From Rivularia sp034931125 (GTDB taxonomy: Bacteria > Cyanobacteriota > Cyanobacteriia > Cyanobacteriales > Nostocaceae), in the NCBI RefSeq assembly GCF_034931125.1, contig NZ_JAYGHM010000041.1:1-64000 (forward strand): a stretch of 64,000 nt of DNA, in the 5' to 3' direction. Shown piece by piece: positions 8,509 to 17,090 of the stretch. How positions within the stretch are numbered: position 1 is the first letter of the stretch; every line of letters starts with the position of its first letter. The translations under genes and the position numbers were made by a program. Under the pieces are notes generated by a model that worked only from the letters and a program-made list of their open reading frames with translations, was not told the DNA's origin and searched no databases.

Positions 8509-9093
8509 ATGACACCATTAGAACGCGAGTCAATGAATTTTAGATTGCCCAAACCATTGGCACAAGCGCTCCGTAAAGCAGCTTCTCCGCATCCGGGTAA
8601 AACCGCCACAGACATTGTGATTCGGGCTTTGACTCAAGAACTTGGAAATATACAAGGTATAGAGGTATGTACAGAAACGCGATTGCAGAAGTTAGAAGAA
8701 GAATTAATTCTACTAAGAAGTAGCATCAAAGAGCGAGATAATACCCCCACAGATTCCCGCACCGAAGAAAAGTTAGAAGCGCTCAACAATCGGGTAGCAA
8801 AATTAGAAGGGGCATTAACTGCCATCCAACATAATAATTTCGGCGCATCAAATAATTACAGACGATACAAAAATTCGGGCAATCCCTACAATCAAAGCGG
8901 TAAACCACCTCAAATTGAAGCCCTCGACGAGCAAAAACTGGCATTACGACTTAACGTTAATATTCCAACACTTAAAGAAAAGCACGCAACCCTTGAGCTT
9001 CATGAGTTTGAAGAGTGGAGTAAGAATAGGGATAGAGGTAAGTATATGTGGCAATTTAACGAACAAGATAAACTTTACCACCCAGCTAAATAA
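8509..9093 (+). CDS. RHH-type DNA-binding protein with coiled coil, 194 aa
   Basis: The N-terminus (MNFRLPKPLAQALRKAA, residues about 9-25) has the pattern of a ribbon-helix-helix strand and helix. It is followed by a Leu/Glu-rich coiled coil (residues 55-105), a Asn/Tyr-rich linker and a C-terminal module (about 140-194) with Trp and Lys/Asp residues. The protein encoded at 55904-56593 has the same order of parts and a similar C-terminal end with Trp/Lys. I infer a plasmid DNA-binding factor that dimerises through the coiled coil. No ribosome binding site is evident, because the inverted repeat reaches to the start codon. The tyrosine recombinase gene follows on the same strand. Confidence 0.6.
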   Translation: MTPLERESMNFRLPKPLAQALRKAASPHPGKTATDIVIRALTQELGNIQGIEVCTETRLQKLEEELILLRSSIKERDNTPTDSRTEEKLEALNNRVAKLEGALTAIQHNNFGASNNYRRYKNSGNPYNQSGKPPQIEALDEQKLALRLNVNIPTLKEKHATLELHEFEEWSKNRDRGKYMWQFNEQDKLYHPAK

Positions 9094-9150
9094 TGGAAAC
9101 CGTTCCCGCAGTAATGTTTAATGGTTATGGGTTCAACATAAGAGTCTGCA

Positions 9151-10002
9151 ATGTTGAATACAAATAACATTCTTGTTACTAATACTGAACTCATCGACCT
9201 CTGGCTGCACGGTAAAAGCGCCAACACGGTTGATGGGTATCGTCGTTATGCCGAACGTTTTCTTACTTCGGTGGGTAATAAGCCCATGAGCGAAGTTACT
9301 TTGATGGATTTCCAACTGTGGGAAATGAGTTTAAAATGTTCCGACAACTCCAAGCGGGTAGCTGTTGGCGCGATTAAATCGCTATTTAGCTTTGCATTTG
9401 AGTTAGGAGTAATATCCTCTAATTTGGGAATACTAGTCAAGTCCCCATCGGCTAAAAATAGATTGGCAGAACGTATTTTAACGGAAGAAGAAGTACATTC
9501 GGTAATTAATAACGCGACCACACAGCGCGATCGCGTTATCATCCGTTTACTTTATTTTGCCGGGTTGCGGGTGTCGGAGTTATGTGCTTTGAAGTGGCGC
9601 GACCTCAAAGACCGCAAGGACGGTGGCGGTCAAATTACGGTATTCGGTAAAGGTGATAAAACTAGGGCGGTGTTGGTAGGAAAAGGTATCTGGCGCGAGA
9701 TTAATGATTTAAAGGATTATGCGGGCAAGAATGACCCGGTGTTTGTTTCTCGCGAAGGCGGTCATCTGCACCGGAGTATGGTATTTCTTATAGTCAAGAA
9801 TGCTGCTAAAAGCGCAGGATTGGAAGGTAATGTTAGTCCCCATTGGTTAAGGCATTCCCACGCTTCCCACAGTTTAGACCGTGGTGCGCCGATTCATTTG
9901 TTGCAAAAAACACTGGGTCATAGTTCCGTGTCAATTACTGAGATGTATTTACACGCCAAGCCTACTGATAGTAGTGGGTTGTATTTGCCCGATGACTCGT
10001 GA
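9151..10002 (+). CDS. Tyrosine recombinase (XerC/D-like), 283 aa
   Basis: This is a complete phage-integrase-family recombinase. The N-terminal SAM-like DNA-binding domain spans about residues 15-95. All catalytic positions are visible: Arg140 in AGLRVSE, Lys170 in GKGDKTR, His231 and Arg234 in HWLRH, His257 in LGHSS and nucleophile Tyr266 in EMYLHA. It would cut and rejoin DNA through a 3'-phosphotyrosine. On a plasmid next to partition genes, multimer resolution is the likely job. Its length is normal for Xer-type proteins. No clear recombination site was identified. No ribosome binding site is evident before the ATG, so a different start is possible. Confidence 0.85.
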   Translation: MLNTNNILVTNTELIDLWLHGKSANTVDGYRRYAERFLTSVGNKPMSEVTLMDFQLWEMSLKCSDNSKRVAVGAIKSLFSFAFELGVISSNLGILVKSPSAKNRLAERILTEEEVHSVINNATTQRDRVIIRLLYFAGLRVSELCALKWRDLKDRKDGGGQITVFGKGDKTRAVLVGKGIWREINDLKDYAGKNDPVFVSREGGHLHRSMVFLIVKNAAKSAGLEGNVSPHWLRHSHASHSLDRGAPIHLLQKTLGHSSVSITEMYLHAKPTDSSGLYLPDDS

Positions 10003-10045
10003 TGAGCATCGTCCTAACCCCGTCTCTCGTGTCCAATCAAACCGT

Positions 10046-10459
10046 CTATTTTCTTTTTCTGGTTAAGTTATTAAGTTTGGTAATACTCGACCGAATATTC
10101 CCCGCTTCTTTACGACTTTTGATGCGCTTTTTAGCAATATTCACAACTTGCTTCATCACGGATTCTTTGTCTTTACAAGTTGTGTAGAATGCCTCTAATA
10201 AAGTTTCTATTGTGATTTTTTCCCTTTGACATAATTCATCTAGTTCTTGCTTAATTGGTGTTTCTAATCTTATGGGAATTCTTGATGCAATATCCGTAAA
10301 GTTTGCAAGTAATTCTTCTAATCGTTTAATTTCCGATATTTCTGTTGTTTCTGTATTATTTGCAGTGTCTTGCTGTGGCGATTGTTGTTGCAATATGTCT
10401 TCACGTGGAGAAACGGTTGATTGTGTATTGCGGTTGCGAATTTCATCTAACATATTCAT
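10046..10459 (-). CDS. Small partition partner protein (ParB-like position), 137 aa
   Basis: It lies directly downstream of parA on the same strand. Residues 1-50 are flexible and Gln/Thr-rich. Residues 60-110 (IPIRLETPIKQELDEL and following) look like a ribbon-helix-helix or small helical DNA-binding fold, with a basic tail after that. Small RHH proteins commonly act as the centromere-binding partner of ParA on plasmids. No ParB nuclease-like motif is present, so it is not a chromosomal-type ParB. The ATG at 10459 has GAGG about 10 nt upstream. Two 44-bp direct repeats lie between it and parA and are candidate binding sites. Confidence 0.6.
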   Translation of the reverse strand: MNMLDEIRNRNTQSTVSPREDILQQQSPQQDTANNTETTEISEIKRLEELLANFTDIASRIPIRLETPIKQELDELCQREKITIETLLEAFYTTCKDKESVMKQVVNIAKKRIKSRKEAGNIRSSITKLNNLTRKRK

Positions 10460-10476
10460 GCAGAATGTTCCTCTTT

Positions 10477-10568
10477 TTTAATAAAAGTAATCGGTTGAAT
10501 TTAATTCGATATCAATCGAACATATTTAATAAAAGTAATCGGTTGAATTTAATTCGATATCAATCGAA
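10477..10568. repeat. Two 44-bp direct repeats (period 48), candidate centromere/operator
   Basis: Bases 10477-10520 and 10525-10568 are identical. Each contains the inverted arms TTCGAT and ATCGAA around ATCA. They sit between parA and the small partner gene, a place where a partition-site or operator could be. Confidence 0.85.
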
Positions 10569-10606
10569 AATAAATAAGTAAGCTGGCTTCATTATTTTTT
10601 ATTCAT

Positions 10607-11467
10607 TTATGCTTTACTTGCTGTTGGAATAAGTTTTGCGTACTGTGGAGGTAATGTTGGTTTTAAATATGAAGCCAATATTTCAATGGAATATTCTAAT
10701 CCCGGTTGTCCTAGATCGGTTGGCGATACTCTTTGATTAATTGCATTTTTAAATACGTCCGATTCTAGTATGTGGGGTAGCATCAAATTCTCCCCTACTA
10801 TTTCTGCCATCGCTTCGATACTAGTTTTAGTGGCTTTGGTAGGATGCACGCCCGTCCATTTAGCACGAAATGGAATTACACCGAGTAGTTCACCTGTTGG
10901 TAAAGCAGATTGAAATTCTTTGACTAACTCTAAGGTTCTTATTAGCGATTGCACTCCTTTAACGTTTGCTTCTGCTGGAATAATCCATTTATCCCCCGCA
11001 CCAAGAGATGTTTGTGCTAAATGACTTCTCTCTGGTGGTGGATCTATAATAATTACTCCAAAGTCGTCGGTAATTGGCTGTAAGCGATTTTTAAGAATAA
11101 ACAAACTAATACCGCTACTTGCAAGTTTGTAATTAGCTTGTTCTAAGCCATCATCTGAAGGTATTAAAAACAAGTTGGAATTATCAATTGTACATTTGGA
11201 CAATTGTACATTTGGTACTGGAAATATTGCATCGACAAGTCTTGTTTTTTCTTCTGGTTGGGTGATAACTTCTAGCAGTGTTGGGGTATTGGGCTGTACC
11301 TTAACTCCTAGAAAATTGGTAAGCGATGATTGGGGGTCAGCATCTATAAATAGTACGGGAATTCCTAACCGCCCTAAATATCGACCTAACATCAGGGCTA
11401 CGGTAGACTTACCCTGTCCCCCTGCTAAGCCCAATGTCACAACTGTATTAATGTGTGATTGTTGCAT
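10607..11467 (-). CDS. parA: ParA-type partition ATPase
   Basis: The protein has 286 residues from the ATG at 11467, a better start than the upstream TTG at 11482. The P-loop reads AGGQGKST (residues 15-22), followed by FIDADPQSS (about 40-48) and IIIDPPPE. This is the ParA/Soj order of deviant Walker motifs. The usual signature Lys of KGGxGKT is replaced by Ala here, a departure worth noting. ParA ATPases move plasmid copies over the nucleoid together with a centromere-binding protein. The downstream 137-aa protein and the repeats on both sides fit that role. A short inverted repeat (TTGTAC/GTACAA, 11467-11482) overlaps the start and may allow autoregulation. Confidence 0.85.
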   Translation of the reverse strand: MQQSHINTVVTLGLAGGQGKSTVALMLGRYLGRLGIPVLFIDADPQSSLTNFLGVKVQPNTPTLLEVITQPEEKTRLVDAIFPVPNVQLSKCTIDNSNLFLIPSDDGLEQANYKLASSGISLFILKNRLQPITDDFGVIIIDPPPERSHLAQTSLGAGDKWIIPAEANVKGVQSLIRTLELVKEFQSALPTGELLGVIPFRAKWTGVHPTKATKTSIEAMAEIVGENLMLPHILESDVFKNAINQRVSPTDLGQPGLEYSIEILASYLKPTLPPQYAKLIPTASKA

Positions 11468-11482
11468 TGTACAAGAGTACAA
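11467..11482. promoter_or_regulatory. Short inverted repeat at the parA start
   Basis: TTGTAC (11467-11472) and GTACAA (11477-11482) flank AAGA and overlap the parA start codon. It may be a repressor site and would also hinder initiation if folded in the mRNA. Confidence 0.35.
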
Positions 11483-11566
11483 ATTAGTTATTGCACTTTG
11501 ATACTACTATACATTTGTGTTTTTGTGGCTTAATACAATTGTTGTTTAGTTCAATAGTGCAATACT

Positions 11567-11772
11567 ACTTTTGTGCAAAAGTAATTTAGATTAATAGTGT
11601 AATACTACTTTTGTGCAAAAGTGATTTAGATTAATAGTGTAATACTACTTTTGTGCAAAAGCTGTTAAAAAACGCAATTGTACTTTTATGCAAAAGTTAA
11701 ATTGTCTCTAATTAGTTGGTATAATAAATGTGCGCTTGGTGCAATAATGCAATTGTACTTTTGTACAAAAGT
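11567..11772. repeat. Iteron-like palindrome array upstream of parA
   Basis: Five copies of the 16-mer ACTTTTGTGCAAAAGT or a one-base variant occur at 11567-11582, 11607-11622, 11647-11662, 11682-11697 and 11757-11772. Each is a palindrome with 7-bp arms. The first three lie in 40-bp direct repeats. Such spacing is typical of iterons bound by a partition or replication protein. This array and the 44-bp repeats downstream of parA bracket the gene. No gene lies between 11483 and 11901 apart from this array. Confidence 0.85.
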
Positions 11773-11901
11773 TAAAATACACAAAAGTTCTTATAAGCTT
11801 GAAATTGTAAGCATTATCAAGCATTTTTCTTCTACATACGAGGCTTCATTCCCCGTTCCGGGTGCCTTACAAATTGCAATTGCGCGTTTTGCTGCATCAA
11901 C

Positions 11902-13428
11902 CTACCGCACATTCTTCAAACCCTCAACACTGTTGGTAAAAGTATCGGTAAATATAGACATAACGGTGCGCTCCCTAATCTTGATATTTACATTTAAAGA
12001 CATCCCCGATTGCAGCTGCATAGCTTTCCCAGCAACAGCCATAGATTGCTTATCTAACTTAATTGTTGCTGGAAAGCGGTAAAATGGATGAACTTGATCT
12101 GGTGGTAAAGCATCTCCACCAATCCAGGTAACTTCACCTTTAAGCGAACCGAATTCGCTAAACGGAAACGAATCAATCCGTACATCAACCGTCATTCCTT
12201 CTCGAACAAATCCGATATCTTTATTAGTAATATGTACCGATGCAACAAGATTATCTTGAGGAACAATTTTGAGTACTGGCTCGGTTGCGTTAGCCACAAA
12301 ACCCGGTGTATTCGCTTTTAAGTCAAATACAGTACCGGATGAGGGTGAAACGATTTCTTGATATTTGAGCGTCATCTGAGCTTGGCTAATTTGCGAATCA
12401 ATTTCGGCAACACGTTTATTGTTTTCTACAATGGCTTTAGTTAACTGACTATCGATTTCTGCTATCCGTTTTTTGTTATCAGCAATAGCCGTTACCCAGG
12501 AATTACGAGTTGAAGCAACAGTATTCTGCAATTGTGCTTTTGCTTGGGCGCGAGCCGACTGTAATCGAGCGGTTTCTTCTGCTAATTGAGCAATTTCCGA
12601 TTGAGCGCTACGTACTTCTTGTTCTTGTTTAAGGTATTGGATTGATGATATCGCCCCATCTTCCATCAAGGGTTTAACATTATCTAAAATACCTTGATTC
12701 ATCTTTAAAGTATCTGACTGTGCTTCTCGGCGAATTTTGGCTTGTTCTAACTGACGCTGTAGCTGTTGAATTTCCATTTGTGCGGCTTCAACTCGTGCAT
12801 CTAATTCTGCTTTATTTGAATCGATACGCTCTCTTTGCTCTACATTAAAATTACCGCTTGTGTTTCCATCTAATTGAGCGCGATAAAGTTGATTTTCTGC
12901 AATTAATCCAGCCCTACTTTTAGTTAAATCGACAATTTCGCTTTTGATTGGTAGCTCGGTAATATCATCTGTAGAATTACCTTTTAATTGTGAATTATAA
13001 AATTGATTTTCTCGTTTTAAAGAATTGCGGATTTTTTCTAAAGAATTTAATTGTGCTTTTGCTGTGGTAGGGTCTAAAGAAAGTAATTTATCTCCTTTTT
13101 TTACTGAATCTCCATCCTTAACAAAAATATCTTTAACTACTCCAGTGACGGGAACTTGTACCGATTTAACCGTACCAGTAGGTTCTAACTTACCTTGTGC
13201 CGATACAGCTTCTTCAATTTTGGCAAAATTAGCCCAGATAACGGTTCCAGCAGTAGCTGCCATCAGCACCCATAATATCGCATTCGTCCATTTCGACGAT
13301 TGTTTTAATATTACGGATTGGTCGAATTTAGGGACATAGCGTGGTGCAGTATTAGGTGGAGGAGAGGAAGGGGGAAGGGGATTTGAGTTTGTATCAATAT
13401 TCTGAATATTGTTTTGATTATTATTCAT
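11902..13428 (-). CDS. HlyD-family type I secretion membrane-fusion protein, 508 aa
   Basis: A short Asn/Pro-rich cytoplasmic N-terminus is followed by one transmembrane helix (about 48-66), a lipoyl-like half (about 90-125, containing VTGVVKDIFVKDGDSVKKGD), a long coiled-coil hairpin (about 126-340) and the second half with a beta-barrel (about 345-490). This is the usual order for HlyD adaptors that bridge an inner-membrane ABC exporter and an outer-membrane channel. It is separated from the ABC gene by a gene on the other strand. With the ABC and PPIase genes it forms a type I secretion set, and the 10,074-aa protein nearby is the obvious cargo. No outer-membrane TolC-type gene lies in the window. 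Confidence 0.9.
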   Translation of the reverse strand: MNNNQNNIQNIDTNSNPLPPSSPPPNTAPRYVPKFDQSVILKQSSKWTNAILWVLMAATAGTVIWANFAKIEEAVSAQGKLEPTGTVKSVQVPVTGVVKDIFVKDGDSVKKGDKLLSLDPTTAKAQLNSLEKIRNSLKRENQFYNSQLKGNSTDDITELPIKSEIVDLTKSRAGLIAENQLYRAQLDGNTSGNFNVEQRERIDSNKAELDARVEAAQMEIQQLQRQLEQAKIRREAQSDTLKMNQGILDNVKPLMEDGAISSIQYLKQEQEVRSAQSEIAQLAEETARLQSARAQAKAQLQNTVASTRNSWVTAIADNKKRIAEIDSQLTKAIVENNKRVAEIDSQISQAQMTLKYQEIVSPSSGTVFDLKANTPGFVANATEPVLKIVPQDNLVASVHITNKDIGFVREGMTVDVRIDSFPFSEFGSLKGEVTWIGGDALPPDQVHPFYRFPATIKLDKQSMAVAGKAMQLQSGMSLNVNIKIRERTVMSIFTDTFTNSVEGLKNVR

Positions 13429-13541
13429 GGTTATAAAAAATATTTGTAATTTTTGTAAATAATTAGTGTTTTTTGTCTAAGGAAAAGTTATATAGTTTAT
13501 GATAATTAAGATAATTTAGATTAAAAAGATACGTTAAATAA

Positions 13542-13982
13542 ATGAATAAACAAACTGTAAATAATTCTCATGATTTAGAAGTATATAAAATGGCATTTGA
13601 TGCAGCAATGAAAATATTTGAATTATCTAAAAACTTTCCTTTATCAGAAAGATTTGCTTTGAACGATTCAGGTATGGAAGAATCACCGAGCAATATTCCT
13701 TTATCCCAACAACTCCGCTGTTCTTCTCGTTGTGTATGTACCAATCTGGCTGGAGCATGGTATAAGCTCCTGGATGAAACAGCGTTTATTTCTAAGTTGA
13801 ATGATTGTATGTCTTGGGTTGCTCAAACTCAAATATTATTAGAGTTTGCTGTGGAATGTAATTATTTAGATGCAGTAAAAGCAAAAGAAGTTGATGAAAC
13901 ATATAATTTAATAGAAGATACATTTATTTCCATGATTGATAACTCCGATGAATGGATAATTGCAAGCAATATTAATAATTAA
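13542..13982 (+). CDS. Four-helix-bundle (S23/IVP-like) protein, 146 aa
   Basis: The order DLEVYKMAFDAAMKIFELSKNFP, then a Ser/Cys-rich stretch, then LSQQLRCSSRCVCTNLAGAWYK (both described here by their pattern, residues about 10-33 and 55-75), then a C-terminal helix pair matches the 23S-rRNA intervening-sequence-type four-helix-bundle family. The family's usual SxR and N-A sequence is altered to CSSRCVCTNLAG. It lies between the ABC and HlyD genes but on the opposite strand, with only 12 nt to the ABC stop codon. It probably entered after the secretion genes were together. Confidence 0.7.
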   Translation: MNKQTVNNSHDLEVYKMAFDAAMKIFELSKNFPLSERFALNDSGMEESPSNIPLSQQLRCSSRCVCTNLAGAWYKLLDETAFISKLNDCMSWVAQTQILLEFAVECNYLDAVKAKEVDETYNLIEDTFISMIDNSDEWIIASNINN

Positions 13983-13994
13983 TTTTTCACCTCT

Positions 13995-16900
13995 CTAGTT
14001 ACTTCCAACCGCTTCTTGCTGTTGATAAAGACAGTAATAACTACCTTTCATTTCTATCAACTCTGCATGACTTCCTTGTTCGATAACGGAACCCTGACTC
14101 ATCATTAATATGGTGTCAGCATTGCGTATAGTTGCCAATCTATGAGTAATAAAAAATACGGTTCTGTTTTTAAACGCAACTGCTAAATTTAAACAAACCT
14201 GCCGCTCGGTGTCATAATCTAATGCACTGGTAGCTTCATCTAAGATCAGCAGCGGTGGATTTTGCAATACTGTTCTAGCAATGGCAATTCGCTGTCTTTG
14301 CCCCCCGGATAATGCAGAACCTCTTTCCCCTACGCGGGTTTCGTAGCCTTGGGGTAAGTTCATGATAAAGTCGTGAGCGCAGGCTATTTTGGCAGCTTCT
14401 ACGACTTCTTCTGGTGTGGCATCTGGGGAGGTTAAAGCAATATTTTCTTGTACGGTGGTGTCAAATAGGAGAGTATCTTGTAGAACAAAGCCAATTTGAC
14501 GACGCAGGGAATAAAGTTCAACTTTACTGATATCATAGCCATCAACTAAAATTCTTCCTTGTTGTGGATAGTAAAGTCGTGGTAATAATTTTGTTAAAGT
14601 ACTTTTGCCAGCACCACTTTGTCCGACTACTCCGACAAAAGTACCCGGTGGAATATCTAAACTGATGTTGAGTAGTTGGGGATTGGGGGATTTGGCAAAA
14701 CTAAAGGTGATATTATCGTACCTGACAGCACCTTGAATAGCTGGCATGGGAATGTTACTACGCCCAGCTATTTCTGTTTCTTGAGGATTATCTAAGATGT
14801 CTGCCAATCTTTCCAAGGATAAAGCAGTCTCTTGGAAATTTTGCCACAGTTGAATTAATCTCAGTAAAGGGCTGGTTGTATATCCAGCGATGATTCTAAA
14901 GGCAATTAATTGTCCTAAAGTTAGCTGTTGTTGCAGTACTAAATATGCTCCAACCCACAGCAATAATAAATTTGATAGCTTGTTGAGAAAGTTACTTAAA
15001 GAACCAGCAGTAGTAGAAGTTTGTACGGATTCAAAGCTAGAGCTAATATATCTACCATATCTCGATTGCCACTGCCATTTTGCATTTAATTCAATATTCT
15101 GGGCTTTAACAGTTTGAATACCACCAACAACTTCTACTAAATAAGATTGAGTTTCTGAATTCTTCTCTGCTTTAGTTCTGGTTTGTCCCCTAATGATTGG
15201 TGCGACAATAAAGGTTAATAGAGCAAATAACGGTATAGTTGATAATGCGACTATTGTTAGCAACCAACTATAAAAAATCATCACCGCGATGTAGATAACT
15301 GAGAAGACAGCATCTAAAACTACGGTGAGTGCGGTACCTGTAAGGAAAGAGCGAATATTTTCTAACTCATTGATTCTACTAGAAACTTCCCCTACCGGAC
15401 GGCGTTCAAAGTAACGTAATGGTAATCTTAATAAATGTTCTATGACAACTGAACCCAAAGATAGATCGATTCGGTTGGTGGTATCTACAAATAAATTAGT
15501 CCGCAACCAGTACATGATTCCTTCTACGATAGCCATTACTATCAGCAGACTACCAAGTACGTTTAAAGTACTGATACTGTTTTGGACGATAACTTTATCA
15601 ATAATTACTTGGGTGATAAGAGGGTTTGCTAATCCTAAAAGCTGTACGAAGAAAGAAGCAACAAATACGGTAATTAATGAATTTTTATATTTCTTAATTG
15701 CTGGTAGAAACCAACTCAAACCAAACCTTTTTTGCGGAGTTTCCGAAGTTTGCTGTAATAACAGTACCTGCCCTTCTTCCCCCCAGGTTTCTGCAAAGGT
15801 GGTAGGGTTGATATGACGGATACCTTGTTCTGGGATTGCGAGAATTAATTCTTTGCTGCTGGCTTTATAAAGAATTGCAAAACTGTCTTGCCAGGGAAGC
15901 ATTACGGGGGTAGGTAGTTTGGCGATCGCCCCAGCAGGAACTTGAACTAATTGAGAGGAAAGCCCCGTCAATTCTGCTACCGCGCCGCATAGTTGAATAG
16001 AAATGCCACCAGTACGTTTATAGGAATTGCTTAAAGCACGTTTGAGTACATCTCGTTTCCACGGCATTTTCCAATGTAGGGAAAGCATTTGAAAGCAAGC
16101 TAAAGTAGCATCAACTGGTCCCCTACCGTGGATATAAGGATATTTGGTAAATTGTTCGTTTTCTGTGGGTTCTGGCGCTTCTGGGGTTGCAGGAGCAAAG
16201 GGTGCGTTATCCCAGATTGAAGTGAGGGGGAGGGAGGAGGAGTGAGAGGAGGAGGAGTGGGGGAGTGAAGGAGTGTAGGAGGGAGGGATGTTCTCCTCTG
16301 AGGAAATGTTTGTATTTGATATCTCCTTTGAGTTGCCGTGCAACTTAATATCACCTTCCCTCACTCTCTCACTCTCTCCCTCCCTCACTCCTCCTTGAGG
16401 TTTTTCCAAGCCAACCAAACGAAGTGAAGAATTAGCTTTTACTTCAACAAAAGATTCGTTTCCTGTTGAGGAGAAAAGGCGCGTACCAACATCACAATTA
16501 GAACCTTTACTGCTAACCAACCACATCAAAGTTGAATCTAACTGAGATAGTGGAGTTTTTCCTGGGGAAAGATTAATTATTTGAGATTGTGGTAAAGTAT
16601 CGGTAGCTAATTGTTTCAAATTAGCCAATCCAACAGCACGTCTTTCTAATTCCGTACCCAACAATTCATATACTTCAATTAAACTGGGTTGATTGTAGAA
16701 GTATTCTGTAAACTCCTGATTATTTTGTGATTCTAATAGTTGAATAAAATCGCTTTTTAATATAGAAATACAATTAGTTTCGATTGTAGCAATAACGGTT
16801 TCGCAAGGTACACCACGCACCATAGAAGTCCAACCAATAATTTCTCCAGGTTTAAACAGTTTCAGCGTTTCTGGAACTTTAGCACTTTTTGAATATCCCA

Positions 16901-17090
16901 ATAATCTTGCTTGCCCTTCATATATAATTACTACTTTATCGGGCATTGTTTCTCGCACGAAAATTGTTTGCCCCATTCTGTAGCGTAGGGGTTGTATTTT
17001 CTGTGCAATGTTTTCCAGTTTTTGCGATGGTAACTGGTTAAATGGGTAGATGCTAGCTAAAAAATCCTGTAACGAAGAAATAGTATTCAT
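13995..17090 (-). CDS. Type I secretion ABC exporter with cyclic-nucleotide-binding and C39-like domains, 1031 aa
   Basis: Residues about 15-135 form a cyclic-nucleotide-binding-like domain. A low-complexity linker follows (about 230-300). Residues about 315-455 resemble a C39 peptidase, but the catalytic Cys position reads VDATLACFQ, so cleavage activity is doubtful and it may act as a substrate-docking domain. The transmembrane domain covers about 470-740. The ATPase domain has Walker A GQSGAGKST (823-831), signature LSGGQRQR, Walker B LLILDEA (Asp951) and the H-loop HRL. It couples ATP hydrolysis to export of a protein. The start codon overlaps the PPIase stop by one base (TAATG). HetC-like proteins share the CNB-C39-ABC order, but a role in heterocyst development cannot be inferred. 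Confidence 0.9.
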   Translation of the reverse strand: MNTISSLQDFLASIYPFNQLPSQKLENIAQKIQPLRYRMGQTIFVRETMPDKVVIIYEGQARLLGYSKSAKVPETLKLFKPGEIIGWTSMVRGVPCETVIATIETNCISILKSDFIQLLESQNNQEFTEYFYNQPSLIEVYELLGTELERRAVGLANLKQLATDTLPQSQIINLSPGKTPLSQLDSTLMWLVSSKGSNCDVGTRLFSSTGNESFVEVKANSSLRLVGLEKPQGGVREGESERVREGDIKLHGNSKEISNTNISSEENIPPSYTPSLPHSSSSHSSSLPLTSIWDNAPFAPATPEAPEPTENEQFTKYPYIHGRGPVDATLACFQMLSLHWKMPWKRDVLKRALSNSYKRTGGISIQLCGAVAELTGLSSQLVQVPAGAIAKLPTPVMLPWQDSFAILYKASSKELILAIPEQGIRHINPTTFAETWGEEGQVLLLQQTSETPQKRFGLSWFLPAIKKYKNSLITVFVASFFVQLLGLANPLITQVIIDKVIVQNSISTLNVLGSLLIVMAIVEGIMYWLRTNLFVDTTNRIDLSLGSVVIEHLLRLPLRYFERRPVGEVSSRINELENIRSFLTGTALTVVLDAVFSVIYIAVMIFYSWLLTIVALSTIPLFALLTFIVAPIIRGQTRTKAEKNSETQSYLVEVVGGIQTVKAQNIELNAKWQWQSRYGRYISSSFESVQTSTTAGSLSNFLNKLSNLLLLWVGAYLVLQQQLTLGQLIAFRIIAGYTTSPLLRLIQLWQNFQETALSLERLADILDNPQETEIAGRSNIPMPAIQGAVRYDNITFSFAKSPNPQLLNISLDIPPGTFVGVVGQSGAGKSTLTKLLPRLYYPQQGRILVDGYDISKVELYSLRRQIGFVLQDTLLFDTTVQENIALTSPDATPEEVVEAAKIACAHDFIMNLPQGYETRVGERGSALSGGQRQRIAIARTVLQNPPLLILDEATSALDYDTERQVCLNLAVAFKNRTVFFITHRLATIRNADTILMMSQGSVIEQGSHAELIEMKGSYYCLYQQQEAVGSN
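16221..16395. repeat. GA-rich/CT-rich inverted repeat inserted in frame in the ABC gene
   Basis: Bases 16221-16289 are GGGAGTGA-like on the plus strand and 16353-16395 are CCCTCACT-like, so they are complementary arms. Between them another hairpin occurs (AGTTG-CCGTG-CAACT, flanked by GATAT and ATATC). In the protein they form a Ser/Pro/Arg/Glu linker between the CNB and C39-like domains. Similar GA-rich tracts occur within the giant gene. Confidence 0.7.

Noticed and set aside
11567..11772. CRISPR-like array
   Set aside because: Repeats are 16-bp palindromes with irregular 19-59-nt spacing, and no cas gene is nearby. They read as iterons.
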